Origin: Rutstroemia sp. NJR-2017a BVV2
Taxonomy: Eukaryota > Ascomycota > Leotiomycetes > Helotiales > Rutstroemiaceae
Reading direction: 5' to 3'
Length of the DNA stretch: 64,000 bases
NCBI GenBank assembly: GCA_002946415.1
Contig: NJPS01000012.1
Span: 372,001 to 436,000, forward strand
In this document: in pieces, positions 31,754 through 45,942 of the stretch
How the letters are laid out: every line of letters starts with the position of its first letter
How positions within the stretch are numbered: position 1 is the stretch's first letter
Notes under the pieces: generated by a model
Told to the model about the DNA's origin: nothing
The model's input: only the letters and a program-made list of their open reading frames with translations
Databases searched by the model: none
Program-made: the position numbers and the translations under genes

Positions 31754-34076
31754 TCAAGGATTCTCCCTTGGTGAGTTAGAAGGCTCACCGCGGCCCCAAA
31801 CATTTTCGAAAGCTTCTCCTTCAATCCCATACTTAGGCTTGAGCGCTATTGTAGGTTCTCGAGACTCTCTCCAATGATGTGATTGTTCTGAATCATCCTG
31901 CGAACTACCATTTTCATCGTCACCAATTGCAAATTCATCTCTAAGAAGTTCCTCATCTTTGGGATCGACAGCATTGGCTTCATCAGTTGGTTCGTAACCT
32001 TCACGAATGGCCTCTCCTGCAGCTTGCCCATATGTTTTCCTAGTGGACGTCAGTAACTTATCGAACCACATAAGGGACAAAAAAACTCACACAAAGTGTC
32101 GCGGTTCCGTCTGGTTCCATCCTGCACTGCCTTCTTTTCTAGCTCGCACTCTCTCGGTTTCCTCGGCAGCAGTATCTTCAACTACCAGATCGACCAATTG
32201 ACTCCTGTCAGACTTTGCCGAGCTGGAGGCGGATGAGTGGTGGCGCAACATCCCCATTAGAGCTGGCGCTCTCCCTTCTTCGCCATTAGGGGAGTGTGCC
32301 CTCTGTTTTCCTTTCGAGTCCTTGCTATGGCTTTCACTTCTTTTAGAAGCTTTCTTTTCCGTTCGTTTAGTGACATTCTCAACAGTCTCCCTAACATTAC
32401 CAGCTCTTCTAATCTTGTTATCTTTTGTTGGCTGCAGGAGATTGCGATTTGCTGAAGTAGTTAAAAGATCAGGCTGTCCAGTGAGCCACCTTTCCCGAGA
32501 TGCCTCATGAGCGGTTATGACTGGGTACTGCTGATCGTTAGTAGGTATCCTGGCAACCCAAATAAGCAAACTCACATTCCAATCGCCAAATTCTAGTTTT
32601 CTTGCCCTGTCGTATAGATTCTCCTCATCAGGATCAAGATTCATCTCGTCTGCAACATCAGCTCCATAAATCATGGACTGCGAGTCACCATCTAGACCCT
32701 TCGAGGGAGATAGAGTACCACTGCCGTTACCGTCCTTTGCAAGTAGTGGTGTCCTTGAATTCGCCTCACCTGGCTTCGGTATCCAGTATTTTCCCTTTCC
32801 CCCGCGCTCATATCGCATGCCTTCCATCATTCTTGCCACCCGCGAAGAAGATTCTTCATGAGCAAGCACGTTGTCACCGGTATCAAAGAGTCGGTATTCG
32901 TATTTGTTGCCGCTAAATGTCTCCTTCGTATCTTCAATCAAATCACGAACACCGAAAGCGTCTCGAATAGCGTACCAAACAGGCATCCTAGCTGCAGAAA
33001 TTGTTACATCGGCATAATCATGCCACGAGAAAGCATACCAATGACCGATTGCAAAGATTGGCATCTCGATACAGATCAAGGCATCCTGTATGGCTGCTGC
33101 TAGACTATCCGCTGTGTAATCCTCCACATTGTCAGGTATCGCCCCAAGGAAGACCAAAATGGATAACATAAATCCTTGCCAATACGAGGCGAAGATGATA
33201 AGTTTGATGCAGAGAAACTTGGGAACGGGACGGAATGGCTGCAAGTCTTTGGACATGATGACCCAGAACATTCCGAGAGAATAGAGACTAAGCGTCACAC
33301 TGATATTATAGATGATGCCACTCCACATGTAACCAGAGCTCAATGCAATAGTGCCTTCCTTATAAACTCTTGTTGACCTCATGATAATCGCAGAAAGTCC
33401 AAGTACAGGCTTGAGCCAAGCATATTGGAGAATTCCACGTTTGATCGCTAGGAAGGTATGGGGGTCCGATATGTCAACTTTAGGAAATAGATGATTCATT
33501 GGCCAGAGGTGATCTACAGGCTCTCGGCCATGCATCATAATTATTAAAGCACGTTCGCCTCCGATAAAGTTGATAAGGAGCTGGAAGAAGGTGTAGATCG
33601 TGAACGCCTGCAATCAATCAGCTTCTGCGAGCCGCAAATACGAATCCACCGACCTCATATATATCACGGATGGGGTCGATAACTAGAGCCGCTTCTCTTG
33701 AGACGAGACTGGTCCATGAGGAGATGGAATATATCGGCACCCTATGGAACGTCAGTAGAGCTCAGAAAGTAGATCTGCATCAGAAAACGAACATAAGCAA
33801 GATTCGAATAACATATCTCTGCAGCAGGGGCTTGCGATAGTTTTTTCTGTACCAGTCAGATATGCGACTATGCGGAAGCTATTAGACATACGTTTGCAGC
33901 CAGACCGAACTATCAATATCACACATTGTTAGCATTTAGGCAAGGCAGAACTGAATAAAAGTGACATACACAATTGACAATAGAGACGCCAACAAAGCCG
34001 CACCGCCAGCGATGAGAATCGTAGCGTGCGTCAACTTCGCCCCGGTGCCACCAGAGAGATCGTTGGTCTTAAACAT
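31754..34076 (-). CDS. TMEM184 / DUF300 (organic solute transporter Ost-alpha-like) membrane protein
   Basis: Seven exons: 34076-33970, 33909-33892, 33846-33793, 33741-33654, 33607-32576, 32527-32091, 32039-31754, giving 673 aa. All junctions keep phase. The family (PF03619, LAZ1/TMEM184) has about seven membrane helices; members act in vacuolar or endosomal membranes, with transport roles suggested in animals. Hydrophobic segments include TILIAGGAALLASLLSIVSV at the N-terminus and further helices around FQLLINFIGG and YWQGFMLSILVFLGAI. Family motifs: NYRKPLLQRYVIRILLMVPI, DPIRDIYEAFTIYTFF, KDLQPFRPVPKFLCIK. The C-terminal half is a long cytosolic-type disordered tail. Exon 2 is only 18 nt. 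The gene is divergent from CSF1, about 740 bp apart. Confidence 0.92.
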
Positions 34077-34817
34077 CGTGAATGTGCCGAATCGAAAAGG
34101 TTCCCTGGTATATGACGCGCGGTGATGTGAATCAGCAAGAGGAGCGTTGGGTAGATGTCGCTTTCGAATTTCCTAAGTAGTGCGACCGAAGTGAGGTGCG
34201 ACGTCCATACTCAGAATACCTAATAGGCAGAAGAGAATATATCTAGGTAAACCGAGCTTATCGTCGTCGAAGCAGTTCCTAGATATGTCTAGAAGGTAAT
34301 GATCATGTTTCGAATTGCCTTGTTTGGTTACATTATTTGGGGCAACTCTAGAACCAAGGTAGTGAGGCGCAAGGTGTGCGTAACAAGCTCTCGTGCGTAA
34401 CCACCCTAGCCACTCGAGCCACAAAAGCCTGAACCGTAATTTGGCAAGGTTCCAAGGTGCACTTGCAGGTATCGACGGAAGTAAGTATTGCCATCCCCGA
34501 TCGATAGCTGCATACGAAATTACAAGCACCGAAGCAATCAGATAGACCTCATGTTCATTTTCCATAGAGCAGAGTAAAGCAACCATATTCGTCGCCACAT
34601 CTGTTATGGTCGGATATTTCTCACCGACGGACTAGAAACCCTATACGCGATTGACTGAGGATTCAGATCTCTACCTACGGAACATTTTCGAAAACGTTTA
34701 AAAGGTTATGCGGTCCTGAGCATGCAGCGCATAGCATGGAGGTCCAGATCCTCGCCCTTGTGAGCATCGCAATTGGGGTGCCATAAGACTAGACACAGCA
34801 CGCAAAGCAAACAAAGT
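34077..34817. other. Divergent DUF300/CSF1 intergenic region
   Basis: Bidirectional promoter space. A 141-codon minus-strand frame (34173-34598) has no recognisable domain and lies directly upstream of the DUF300 start, so it is probably not a gene. Confidence 0.55.
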
Positions 34818-37800
34818 ATGGCGAACAGCGGTGGGCTCACAGCATCCCCCCTCCGCACTGATTTGGCTTTCAATTGGTACTTCTTATGAGTCTACATTGC
34901 GCCTGCGATCATGCTAACATATTCAGGGTGTTTCTTGTTGAACTGATTGTTTGCGGTATCGTGTGAGCTTATGACATACGCCGATGACCAGAATACTATA
35001 TACTGACTATGAACAGGACACTATTTTTCCTCTTCTACTTCAACCGCGTTTTTGCTACCCTCGTATCGTACGGCCTTCGAGCATGGACATGGCATCAATA
35101 TCGGGTATATGTCGACATTCAAGCCTTGCAGATATCCCTTCTTGGAGGCAGAGTCTTCTTCAAAGGTATCAGGTATCATGGCAACAACGAAACTATATTC
35201 ATTCACAATGGTTATATCACTTGGACGTATTGGCTGCGTAATGTGAGGGATCTCAATGTCGCGAAGACCGATAAACCGGCAGGGAAAAGAGTTTCGACCG
35301 ACTTTGAAGATGGGCAGGTCAACGAACGAAGCAAACTTTCTGATGGAGGAGAGGAAGGAGGCTCAGCGAAGCCGAAGAAAAAGTTACCCTGTCGTATCAA
35401 CATCTCTTTGACGGGCGTGGAATGGTTCGTCTACAATAGAAGTGCAGCATACGACACCATTATTGCTGGGATTGCCGCGGGGCAAGACTCTGCCACACCG
35501 AAGACTCCCAGCCCTGAAGATGAAGCTGATCTCCATCATCATGTGAGACTAAGGAAGAAAGGGGTGTCGAGCGACCCCGAAAAGATGCAAGCTTCAACCA
35601 AAGAATCCATTGATGACCTTGACAGGGCGTCATCGCAAGTTGATCAAGCGAAACTAGAACCGCAAAATGTAGGAACTAAGCCAGAGAGATACCCCTCGCG
35701 TTCCCAGACGGGTGACAAGGATGAGGCCGACGACGTTATGGAACCGGCCTTCATCCTGAGGTTTCTCCCGGTACACATTGATTGTACCAAAGCCGCTCTG
35801 GTCCTAGGAAACGAGAATACTAGAAGCGTTCTGATTGCCAAGGCTGACAAGGCCTCGGGGGAGCTGGATGCCTCTGGTTCAACGCACCTTGACCAATACA
35901 AACAGATTATCAATTTTGCTTTTGAGCACCCTGTTGTACAAATGAAACCGAATGACGACTATAAAGAGGATCAGCTTGTGTCTGCATGTCGAATCAAACG
36001 TGGTGTTCCAGATCAAGCAGAATCCAAAACACGCCACATTCACACACACACTTTTTTCCATCGCCAACGTCGAAAAGCTTGGCATACTATTCAGGATCTT
36101 GTTCCATATTTCAGAAGCTCTGTTGAGTCATTCTCGTCCAGTCTTGATAGCGAGCCCGAGGGACCAGCACAAGGTGTCCCCAATCCTAGTAGTTGGCAAG
36201 GTCTCTCACGATATCTTGATGAGACGGAGCAGGATGATCGCGCTCGTTGGTCTGCAATTGAATATGCAACAGTTACAACTATTGCTGATAGCCCAAGGGC
36301 CACCATGAATTTTTACTGGGACGTCCCAGGTAGAGTTCCAAGGCGCTCTGTTGTGCCGGAGTCAAGCGAGGATAACATCAACGGCGACCATGCTCCAGAA
36401 TGGGGGATCGACTTAACGATTGAAGGTGCAATTATCAACTATGGCCCGTGGGCGGATAGGCAACGTGCAGAGATTCAGCGAGTATTTTTCCCCAGCCTCT
36501 GTAAAGATGCTTCTCCAGCCAAAAAGCTTGAACCTGGGGAATACAGAATACCAACAGAGTTCAAACTTTCCGTAGAATTAGATGCCGATACCATACTCCG
36601 TATTCCCATCCGAGAGGAGTCTAAAAATTGGAAATGGGCCAAGCAAGTGGATACAATGGGTGTACGGCAGAATGAAGGAAAAAAAACTGGCAATAAAAAT
36701 CGCAGAAAGAAGTCAGACAAGGGAACTACGAGTCCAGAAGTCCGTCCCTTCGGATGGATCGACATCAAAGTCGGCGCAAATGCGACAGTCAAATACGTGA
36801 TGGACATGATGGCAGGCAAGGAGGGGTTTTCGAACAACTTCCGGCTAGACCTCCCAAATGTTGAGATAACGACCAGTGTTAATCATGGGCTTTTGTGGAG
36901 ATCAGATGGCAATTCTATAAGCTGTAATATGCCTAACCCACTGCAGTGGAATAGTCTCCGGGTGTGGAACTTTGATATTGCTAGTCGCGGACTAGAGTTG
37001 TTCATCCTCAGGGAACACATCTTCCTTATCACAGATCTTGTTGACGATTGGGGTAGTGGACCACCAGCAGATTATCTAACATTTACACCGTTCCGATACA
37101 TGGTCAATCTCAGTCTCAAGGACTTTAAGTTATACCTCAACGTCAATGATTCTAACATTATCAACAACCCCTCTGACTTCGACGACAATACCTTCCTAAT
37201 AATTTTCGGGAAATCCCTCCTTGCGGATATTTGTATTCCGATTGACAAATTCCGTCCACATCGGAATGGCATATCTTTCGGAGTCGTAGCGAAGCAAGGT
37301 GGCTTGAATTTGCGCGTGCCTCCTTGGAACACGCAGGCTACCTTTCTCAATTCTACAGAAATTGCTCAGTTAGAAACTCTGGAACTGAAAGGCAAGTATC
37401 AATACTGTTCGACTACCTCCTCAAGTAATACCGATACTCTTTTACTCGATGTACATGGCAATGCTGCTACTGCTCAATTTTACGGTTTTGTCATTCGATA
37501 CTTTCTCAAAGTGAAAGACAACTACTTTGGGGATGATATTCGGTTCAAAACTCTAGAAGAGCATCAAGAAGCAATCCGAACGAAGACCGCGAGCAGCCAC
37601 GAGGAGATAGTTGTCCAACCCCACAAGAAGTCTAATGACTTGGACGTTGTTCTCAGTGTATCTGCCAATGATTCCTCTGTGATACTGCCCTCGAACTTGT
37701 ACTCTGCGAAGAATCACGTGCGTATAGAGATTTCGACATTATCTGCAGATCTCCGATTTACGAACTACTACATGGACTTGGATGTGGACTTGACCACATT

Positions 37801-40800
37801 GGCCTTCTCTCTGGGCTCGGAGGAGGATGGTGGAATGTCTCCAGCAAGCGCAACATCCGGGACGCAACTGTTTGTGGATGGACTCAACATCGCGGGGAAT
37901 CGTCTTTTCGGCCTGCCGCCGGTGGAACCAACTTATGTATGTAATTGGGACTTCGCTGTCGGTCCAATTACAGGGGAATGCACTACGGATTTCTTTGTGC
38001 GTCTAATGAGTGGCGTCAAAGCGATTGCATTCTCATTCGATGACGACGAGAATGCTTTGCCTCCGACCGCCCTGATAATTCTGAATGATGTGACTTTCCT
38101 ACGGGCTTGCCTGAAGTCTATTCGTGTATGGATTCATGTTGATGATGCAGCCTTTCTGTTCTCAACATCAAAAATCTGTTTGACTTTCAACGATTGGGCT
38201 GGATCTCACTATTCCAAAAAGTTAGACCTCCAAATACCAGATTTGACCATCGGATGCGTGGATGCGGAGTCCGCGTCAAGGCATAGGTCTCGCACACAGC
38301 ACCCTGTAGAAACGCACGCTCTTATTAAAACCACAATATCGTTTGGTATGATCCAGAAGAAATTATCCTTCGTCGACGAACGCCGTCTGCAGCAGGAACA
38401 TATCAAGAGACATGATCAGAGAACGCACAGAGCCGACTTCCTCTTGCATGATTTCGTTGCTACAGAAATAGAGTTAGGAAGCATTGATCCTCCTGCTATG
38501 TGTGTTCCTTCAATGCCTCTGCCCTTGAAGGCTGAACATGGAGCCGATGAAAATATATCAATGAGTTCTAAATCACTGGAAGTGCGCAGACAACGTCCTT
38601 CAACAGCACGCAAGAGCTCTTTCCTCTCTGCATCGAGCTCCAGTCAAAGAAGTGATCGGAGTATTCTTCGCCCTCGATCACCAAGGTACAATGGAACGCC
38701 TACCTCAAAGGCGCGCTCTAGGAGCTTGCAGACAAGGGGCTCGCAGCTTCGTGATTTCTCAGTCTCCACTGGTCGCCGGTCTTCATTCTACAGTGCTGTT
38801 GCTGAACCTAGAGGAATGGCACCATCGAGTGTTGCTTTCTCCAGCTCGTACATGGCGCCCTACTTCCCACTCGAAACTGTTGAGCCTGACGTCAAAGATT
38901 TGCCCAGTTGCCCGTCGGGAGAAATTTTTGATAACATATCTTCGCGGACGGGTCGCATGAGCTTGGGGGATATCCTACCGAATCGAGTCGGTGAAGACTC
39001 AACACACACCAGTTTCATTGTGGAGCTTCCTTCTGGGATACAAATGATGATCAGCCCCGGCGCTATAGGAGCGATTGCAGGGTTGTTATCCGCAATGCAA
39101 GCTGTTACTCCTGTTGATATCATGGATGAACTGCAAATCACATCAATGAGTCAAATTTTTGACAAGGAGAAAAAGGAAAATGAGCACGCTGAAGTCATAG
39201 ATTTTGCTCTCAGAACTCCAGATATAAGCGTCCGCTTCCTAAACTCGTCATCAGCACTAGATCTGAGGAGTATAAAAACGGAAACGCATGATCAGTATGA
39301 CTTGTCGATTTCTCGTCTGGCTGTAACAATGAGAAACCAGACAACCGCGGCCAAAGCCCATTCTTCTTCATTCCACCTTTCCCTTGCATCCGCTGTCCTA
39401 GGTGCTAAAGAGCGATTCGATGGATTAGATGATCCCCAAGCAGCCGTCAATGGTGTGCTTGAAGACGTCAACTTTTGGGTATCTTCTGGGCAAAATGCTT
39501 CGGCAAATGTCATTTTCAAATCCATAGAGTTCGCTACAGCGAGCAGCAAAATTGAGTATCTTGCTTCACTGGTTCATCGAACCAATACAGTCGCTACTCA
39601 TGTCCAGGATATATTCTCGTCTCTAGCGAAGCAGCAGAAAAATCGAGTCCAGCTGTTTACATACCTGGTAGCCACGGCTGGCGAACACGCTACAGATCCC
39701 CTTTTCCTAACGAGGCCATCTTACGTTCTCAGGAGTGCCCAGAAGCATTTAAGAACCCACGATTCCTGGAAAATCATTGCTCGTCTGCGTCACATGTACA
39801 CAATACTTAACAGATTAAATCAACTTGACATAGCTAATCGCACTCTGAATAACACGGAAAGTGTTCCCGAAGATGCTGCGCAGCGCGTCGTTGCTAGTTT
39901 TGCTCAATGGAGAAGTTGGGATCTGAATAACCTTGGAACCTGTTTGGTCCTTAGCAATGTCTTTGGTCTCGGGGCTGATGGCGTTTCCACGACTGTACCA
40001 ATGGAAGGATCAACCAACGTATCGTTTCGAACGGAGAATGTGAGATTTATAATTGACCCAGGGCCGAAACAAAACGAGGTAGCATTATCATCTATCACAG
40101 TGAGTGCTTCAATTGAGCCTGCGACATCTATCGCCGAACCCACGGCCACGTTGGCGGGACATGTATCAGACACCGATAGACATAGAAGCACAACCCTGCA
40201 AGTGTTTTGCGGCGATGTCTCTATTAACTTGAATTGGGAGCTCTGTGAGCTTGCACGGGATATTTTACGATTATACCAACAAAGCGAGGCGAGCACAGCA
40301 CCACCCACCAGTCCAGCTCCTATCCAATATGGCGCAGCACCATCGAAACCAAGGCAGACAATTCAAGTAGTAATCGCGACTGAAAGAGGCTCTATCACAA
40401 TTGATACCATTAACATCAGGGCAGTATCTATCAGCAAGGGGTTGAAGGCCTCTATCATTATTACAGAAGACAACAACAACGCCAGTATCTCTAATGTCAT
40501 GGTTGCTGCTGATGCTGTCACGTCGAAACTTCAAAGTCACCTGCAGGTACTGAGCCTTTACCAACTGCGACACCCAAGCGTGTACGTCTCACATGAGACG
40601 ATGTCAGTTGACGAAGTTTCAACCAACACCTTCAAGATCGCAGCCAATTCACAAGAGTTGTCATTCATGGTTCAGCAGGACATTTCGGCGCTTCTCGAAG
40701 TGTTGGATTTGGTCATCGGCGACGAGGTCTCACAACTCCATAATTTAATAACTACAACTCCAGAGAAACGACACTCTCATTCTAGATCTACGTCAACACC

Positions 40801-43800
40801 GCAGGCCCAGCCAGCAGAAAAACCCACAGCAAGCACTATCAACAAGATCAATGTGGCGCTGTTCCTCGACGTATACCACATAAGTGTGCCCCTGTTACAG
40901 TCGCTCACGTACAACATCTCTGGTAACGTAGCGAGGGCATCTCTGGCAGCCCATTTTGGGTCTGAGGTTGTCTTTGACTTTGATGTGAAAGAGCACTCCC
41001 ATGACATTCAAACTCATGTGAATAGTGAGCGCCAAAGCATATCCCTCTTACATATGCCACCAACCAATGGACGGATCATCAGTAATATGTCAGCTGAAGA
41101 GAACACTGTATCCGTCTTCATGTCCGTAGAGCCTGTGGAACTCGATGCAGCAGCAATTCATAGTCTCTTGAGCGCGCTAAACAGACCTGAAATCTCTAGT
41201 GTGGTTACTGACATACGGGATGATGTAAAGGCAATACAAGCACATGTTGAGGAGATTTTTGGTTCCAGCGAGAAGCCGGCACCAATCTCTCCAATAAATC
41301 CCGGACCCGTCTTTGTATACGATGCTCATCTGACCTTTGCTGGTCTAGACATATATGCAAAGGCACAAGCATCGGGGAATGAGCGAACCACCGCAAGACT
41401 TGATTTCAATTTGGGCTGCGTGCAACTTTTGGTTGCCAACCGAATGGAGCCAAGGGGACCAATTTTCGAATCTCCAGAAATCCATATCAGCTTACGCAAT
41501 ATCTTATTCGAATTGTCTCGTTTGAATAATGGAACTATGGAGCCATGTGGCAATCTTGCTTTTGCTGCATTTTTAACAGCTACTTCCAAGAAGAACGAAA
41601 TAGGTGATGAAGTGCGATCATTCCATGTCACGAGTAATGGCTTGGAAATCAATCTGTTTGCAGAAACGGCATCGTCAGTTGTCGACGTCATGGGTCACTT
41701 GCAGGACAAAATAAAGGATATTGATCTGTCTCGAGAAAAGAAGTATCTAAAAAGGTTGCGCAAGTCTAAGCCTAAGGTCACAATCAGCGATGATCAGCAG
41801 GGAGAAGGCAGCCTTTCTGGCTCGACTTCTACCATCATGTTTTCGTCTATGTACTCACTGCAACTATTGAATATTCAGATTAGTTGGCTGGTTGGACAGT
41901 CTGCAAATGATACGATGGCGCAATCGGAGAAAGAGGATCTAGTGCTATCGCTGAAGCGTATCCATCTCTCTACCAGGAGGGAAAACTCTGCACGACTGAC
42001 TATCGAGGATCTGCAATTACAGATGGTGCCGATATCCCATGATAAGACGCAGCGATCGCTCAACTCTGCGTTATTGCCTGAAGTTATTTTCAACGTCGGC
42101 TATGTCTCTTCGTCAGAGACCCGCAGACTAGCTTTCCAAGCGGCTGGAAAGTCTCTCGATCTGCGACTCACGTCGCAATTCATAATTCCTGCAGCCGAGC
42201 TGAAGAAATCAATTGGTTCCGCGGCGGATAAGGTGCAGGCTGCATCGGCTACGTGGAACCCGAAACAGGAAACGGAACTATCCCCGGCAGCTCCCACAAA
42301 TCGGCGAAAACCTTTCTTCGGCAAGAAGAGAATGGAGTCTTTGCTAGTAGACGCTGACTTTGCTGGTGCAGTTGTCTACCTTTCAAGCAAGAAGCTACCT
42401 GACTCCACGTCACCGGTCGAAGCTGGTATGGGTTACAGAATACCACAAGCCGGAAAATACGGCCAATTTACGACTACGGATACAGGAAGTAGCACGGTTT
42501 TGAGAGCTCCCGGGCTCGCATGGAAAGTAGAGTATACCGATAACGGCCTGGATGACCCTTCGTTGAACGCTGAGGTGAAAGTGGACGCATCTTCCAATAT
42601 TTTGTATCCAGCTGTTGTGCCTCTCATCCTAGAAATATCTTCGACCGTGAAAGAGATTGTAAGCGACGAGGATGGAAAGAAGAGCGCGGCACCTTCACAA
42701 CCAGCACCCCAGAAATTCATGGGTGCCGAAGATGACAACATCTTGTCAACAGATCCGAGCGCCGTTCTAGGACGTACTCGTCTTAACCTCGGCTTGCGTA
42801 TCTGCAAGCAGGAGTTCAGTCTCAGTTGCCAGCCTATCGCACGTGTGGCTGCTACAGCGCGGTTCGACGAGATCTACATGACAATCAATACAGTGCGGTC
42901 AACCGAACATGGGCATTTCTTTGCAGCATCGGTTGCTTTCTCGCGATTGCAAGCCTCTGTACAACATGTTTACTCTAGAGAATCAACGGGAAGTTTCGAT
43001 GTGGAGTCCATATTCTTGTCTTTGATGAATAGCAAGCATGTGAGCGGTACCAGTGGCATGTCTGCAATCTTGAAGATCAGTCCCATGAAAGTTCTCGTCA
43101 ATGCAAAACAGTTGCAGGACTTTCTACTTTTCAGAGAGATCTGGGTTCCGCCTGAAATGCGCCAAGGTCCTGTGAACCCGGTTCCAGCGACGGAGAACTC
43201 ACAATCATCAGCTTTTCTGGTTCAGCGGTATCAGCAAGTTGCGGCGACGGGGGCATTCCCATGGAATGCAATTGCGTCAATTGCTGAGTTAGATGTCCAA
43301 TTAGATCTGGGGCAAGCCATTGGCAAATCGTCCTTCGTCATCTCCAACTTCTGGATGTCTTCAAAGAAGAACTCTGACTGGGAGCAAAATCTATGCCTTG
43401 GATTTGACAAGATTGGAGTGGATAGCACGGGCAGAATGAGTGGATTCGTAGCTTTACAGGACTTCAAGGTTCGCACATCGATACAGTGGCCAGCGCGCGA
43501 GAAAGCTCTGAACCAAACACCGCTGGTTCAGGGATCACTTGGTTTCAGTCAGCTACGGGTCAAAGCTGCGTTTGATTACCAGGCTTTCTTGGTTGCAGAT
43601 ATCACGTCTTTCGAATTTCTAATGTACAATGTCCGCAACGGTCGCCAAGCAAAGGGAGATCGCTTGGTTGCAATCTTGGATGGAGAAGCGGTTCAAATTT
43701 TCTGCACGGCAACAACAGCATCGCAAGCACTAGCTCTTTACCAGGCATTCTTACGCCTCGCCCAAGAAAAGAAAAGCAACTACGAAACATCCTTGACGGA

Positions 43801-44692
43801 AATTGAACGATTTATGAAACGCAAATCTGTCTCGCATCCTTTATCGCCACTTCCAAAGACACCACTGGTGCAAGTGGAGCCGGAAAAAGCAACCAGATCA
43901 CCTGTTTCCTTACATACAGACGTGATAGTTACCCTTAAAGCTGTCAATGTGGGAGCTTTCCCAGGCACCTTCTCAGACCATCAGGTCTTCAAGCTTGAGG
44001 CCCTTGATGCGCAAGCACGGTTTGCAGTAACCATGGACCAGGGTAAAATCCACAGCATTCTAGGGCTCACACTCGGCCAACTCCGAATCGGCCTTGCTGG
44101 CGTTAAGCACGTCGAAGCACCGAAGTCTGTGAGTGAAATCTCTGTAGAGGACGTAGTTAATAGTGCTACCGGCTCCCGAGGTGGAACCATCTTGAAAGTC
44201 CCGAAGGTTGAAGCTACGATGCGGACTTGGCAAGCTCCTGGCTCAAACCACATCGATTACATCTTCAAGAGTTCCTTTGAGGGTAAAGTTGAGGTCGGGT
44301 GGAATTATTCTCGTGTTAGCTACATTCGTAGTATGTACGCTACGCATACGAAAGCACTTGCTCAGAGACTTGGGAAGCCACTACCACCTTCGGCTTTGAA
44401 GATTACAGGAGTGCCGAACGCTGAAGATCCTCAAAGTAAAGAGGGCGAGCAACAAAAGATCACGGCTGAGGTCAACGTTCCGGTGTCCAAATATGACTAC
44501 ACGGCACTGGAACCTTCAGTGATCGAGACGCCTCTCCTTCAGAGTTTGGGTGAGGCGACCCCGCCACTGGAATTCTTTGGATTGCATCGAGATAGACTTC
44601 CAAATCTTACACATCAGATTGTTATTGTGGCGTTATTGGAGTTGGCGGGAGAGGTGGAGGATGCTTATGAGAAGATTCTGGGGTCTTCGTGA
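34818..44692 (+). CDS. CSF1: Csf1-type bridge-like lipid transfer protein (BLTP1 family)
   Basis: Exons 34818-34876, 34927-34962 and 35017-44692 give 3256 aa. Csf1 is the fungal relative of Tweek/KIAA1109 (BLTP1), a rod-like repeating beta-groove protein that moves phospholipids at ER contact sites. In yeast it is needed for growth at low temperature and for GPI-anchor precursor supply. The first two exons supply the N-terminal anchor: FLVELIVCGIVTLFFLFYFN is a transmembrane helix, followed by the conserved DIQALQISLLGGRVFFKGIRYHG. Most of the remaining chain comes from a single uninterrupted 9.7-kb exon. A Ser/Arg-rich linker lies near 38580-38760. The large exon alone lacks the anchor start; the 5' exons were found by frame and family pattern (MANSGG start). 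The base composition is uniform, unlike RRP8 and the amidohydrolase. Confidence 0.93.
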
Positions 44693-45942
44693 TGATTATA
44701 TAATTATACTGGACAAGCATACCAGTTTTATTTGTCCGTTCTTGTTTTGACTTTCTTCTGGTTTCATATATATACGATAGCAATGGCGTTGGTGGTGAGG
44801 CGTATCGGGAAGGATATTGTGAGTCATGGCCGAAAATTATAGATTAGTAGATATACATGGTGATTCATTACCACTAATGAAAATCGCCTTGAATTGAGAC
44901 ATGATATTTGCAATATCAGATAGAATAATGACTAATCGTATGTTGTCTCCGTAGCACTGCGAATTGTGGATAGTGAATTGCTTCATCCGTGTTGCATCGT
45001 GAGACTGCTGTACAGGCTAGCTAGGTGAGAAGGGGGCAGCAAAAGCAACAGATGGTATGACGTATAATGCCTCTCACGGTCCCTTTAGGTGCTTCAAGCT
45101 AATTGCCTTTTATAGAATGTATCCCACCCCATAGCTCCACCTAAGAGAAGTACAACGCGCTCGAGGGTGTGCCCAATTCGTCGAGAGCATTGTCTTGGTG
45201 TAGGTTAATTGTGCATTTGCTTGTGCATGTGCATGTTAGCATAAGGTTAATAGAAATGAGTAGTTATCCGTTGCATAGTCATCTTCTGGCAAAAACTAAG
45301 CTCCAGCTCCAGCTCCTCCAGCTCCTCATCTGTGCAGAGCGGCGAAGCTATGGAAGAGTTCATTCAATCCATCCTACAACCATTCGTATTCCCTCCGTAA
45401 CGACCTGTGCAATGCTCGCCGAATGACTGTTCGAATGACTGTTCAACGTTTCGGTGACTTTTCGCGTGCTGGGTCGAATCATAATTGCTATTGGCTGAAC
45501 TTGCTGCGAAGTACATTCTCACTCTAGCCCTAGCCCTGATATCAGGCCACAACTGAATGGCTGCCTTAGAAAAAAGTACCACTTCCTTGCCGGATTACAA
45601 TTACATACCCCGCCACTCTCGACGTGCCCCACCCAGCGAAAAAGAGTCTTTTCCTTTCAAACTCTTACCAAACTTGCGCCCACTTCTTCTCCTCTTAACC
45701 TCCCACTCCTCCTCCCTTCCACTTCTACATCGAAAGTATCACCACACTTTCTTTGTATTATCTCGCTCTCCCCCATATTCTTGGGCTCTGTAGCAGGTAT
45801 CTACAATTTATTCTTCATACTCTTAAGTGGTCTTTTATAAACCACCAAGAGTTTTTTGTTACATCTTCGCTCGAGCGGGGCGTCGAACGATAAACAACTT
45901 TTTCATCGTTTGTAATCAGCTTTTCGAAGCACCACCGCAAAG
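44693..45942. other. CSF1-EF2 intergenic region
   Basis: About 1.25 kb. The proximal 300 bp form the EF2 promoter and leader. A 78-codon ORF at 45557-45793 consists largely of the pyrimidine tract in translation and is not treated as a gene. Confidence 0.6.
45641..45790 (+). promoter_or_regulatory. Pyrimidine-rich core promoter tract of EF2
   Basis: A long C/T-rich, purine-poor stretch ends about 150 bp before the EF2 ATG. CT tracts just upstream of transcription starts are characteristic of highly expressed filamentous-fungal genes such as translation factors. Position and composition are seen; function is inferred. Confidence 0.45.
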
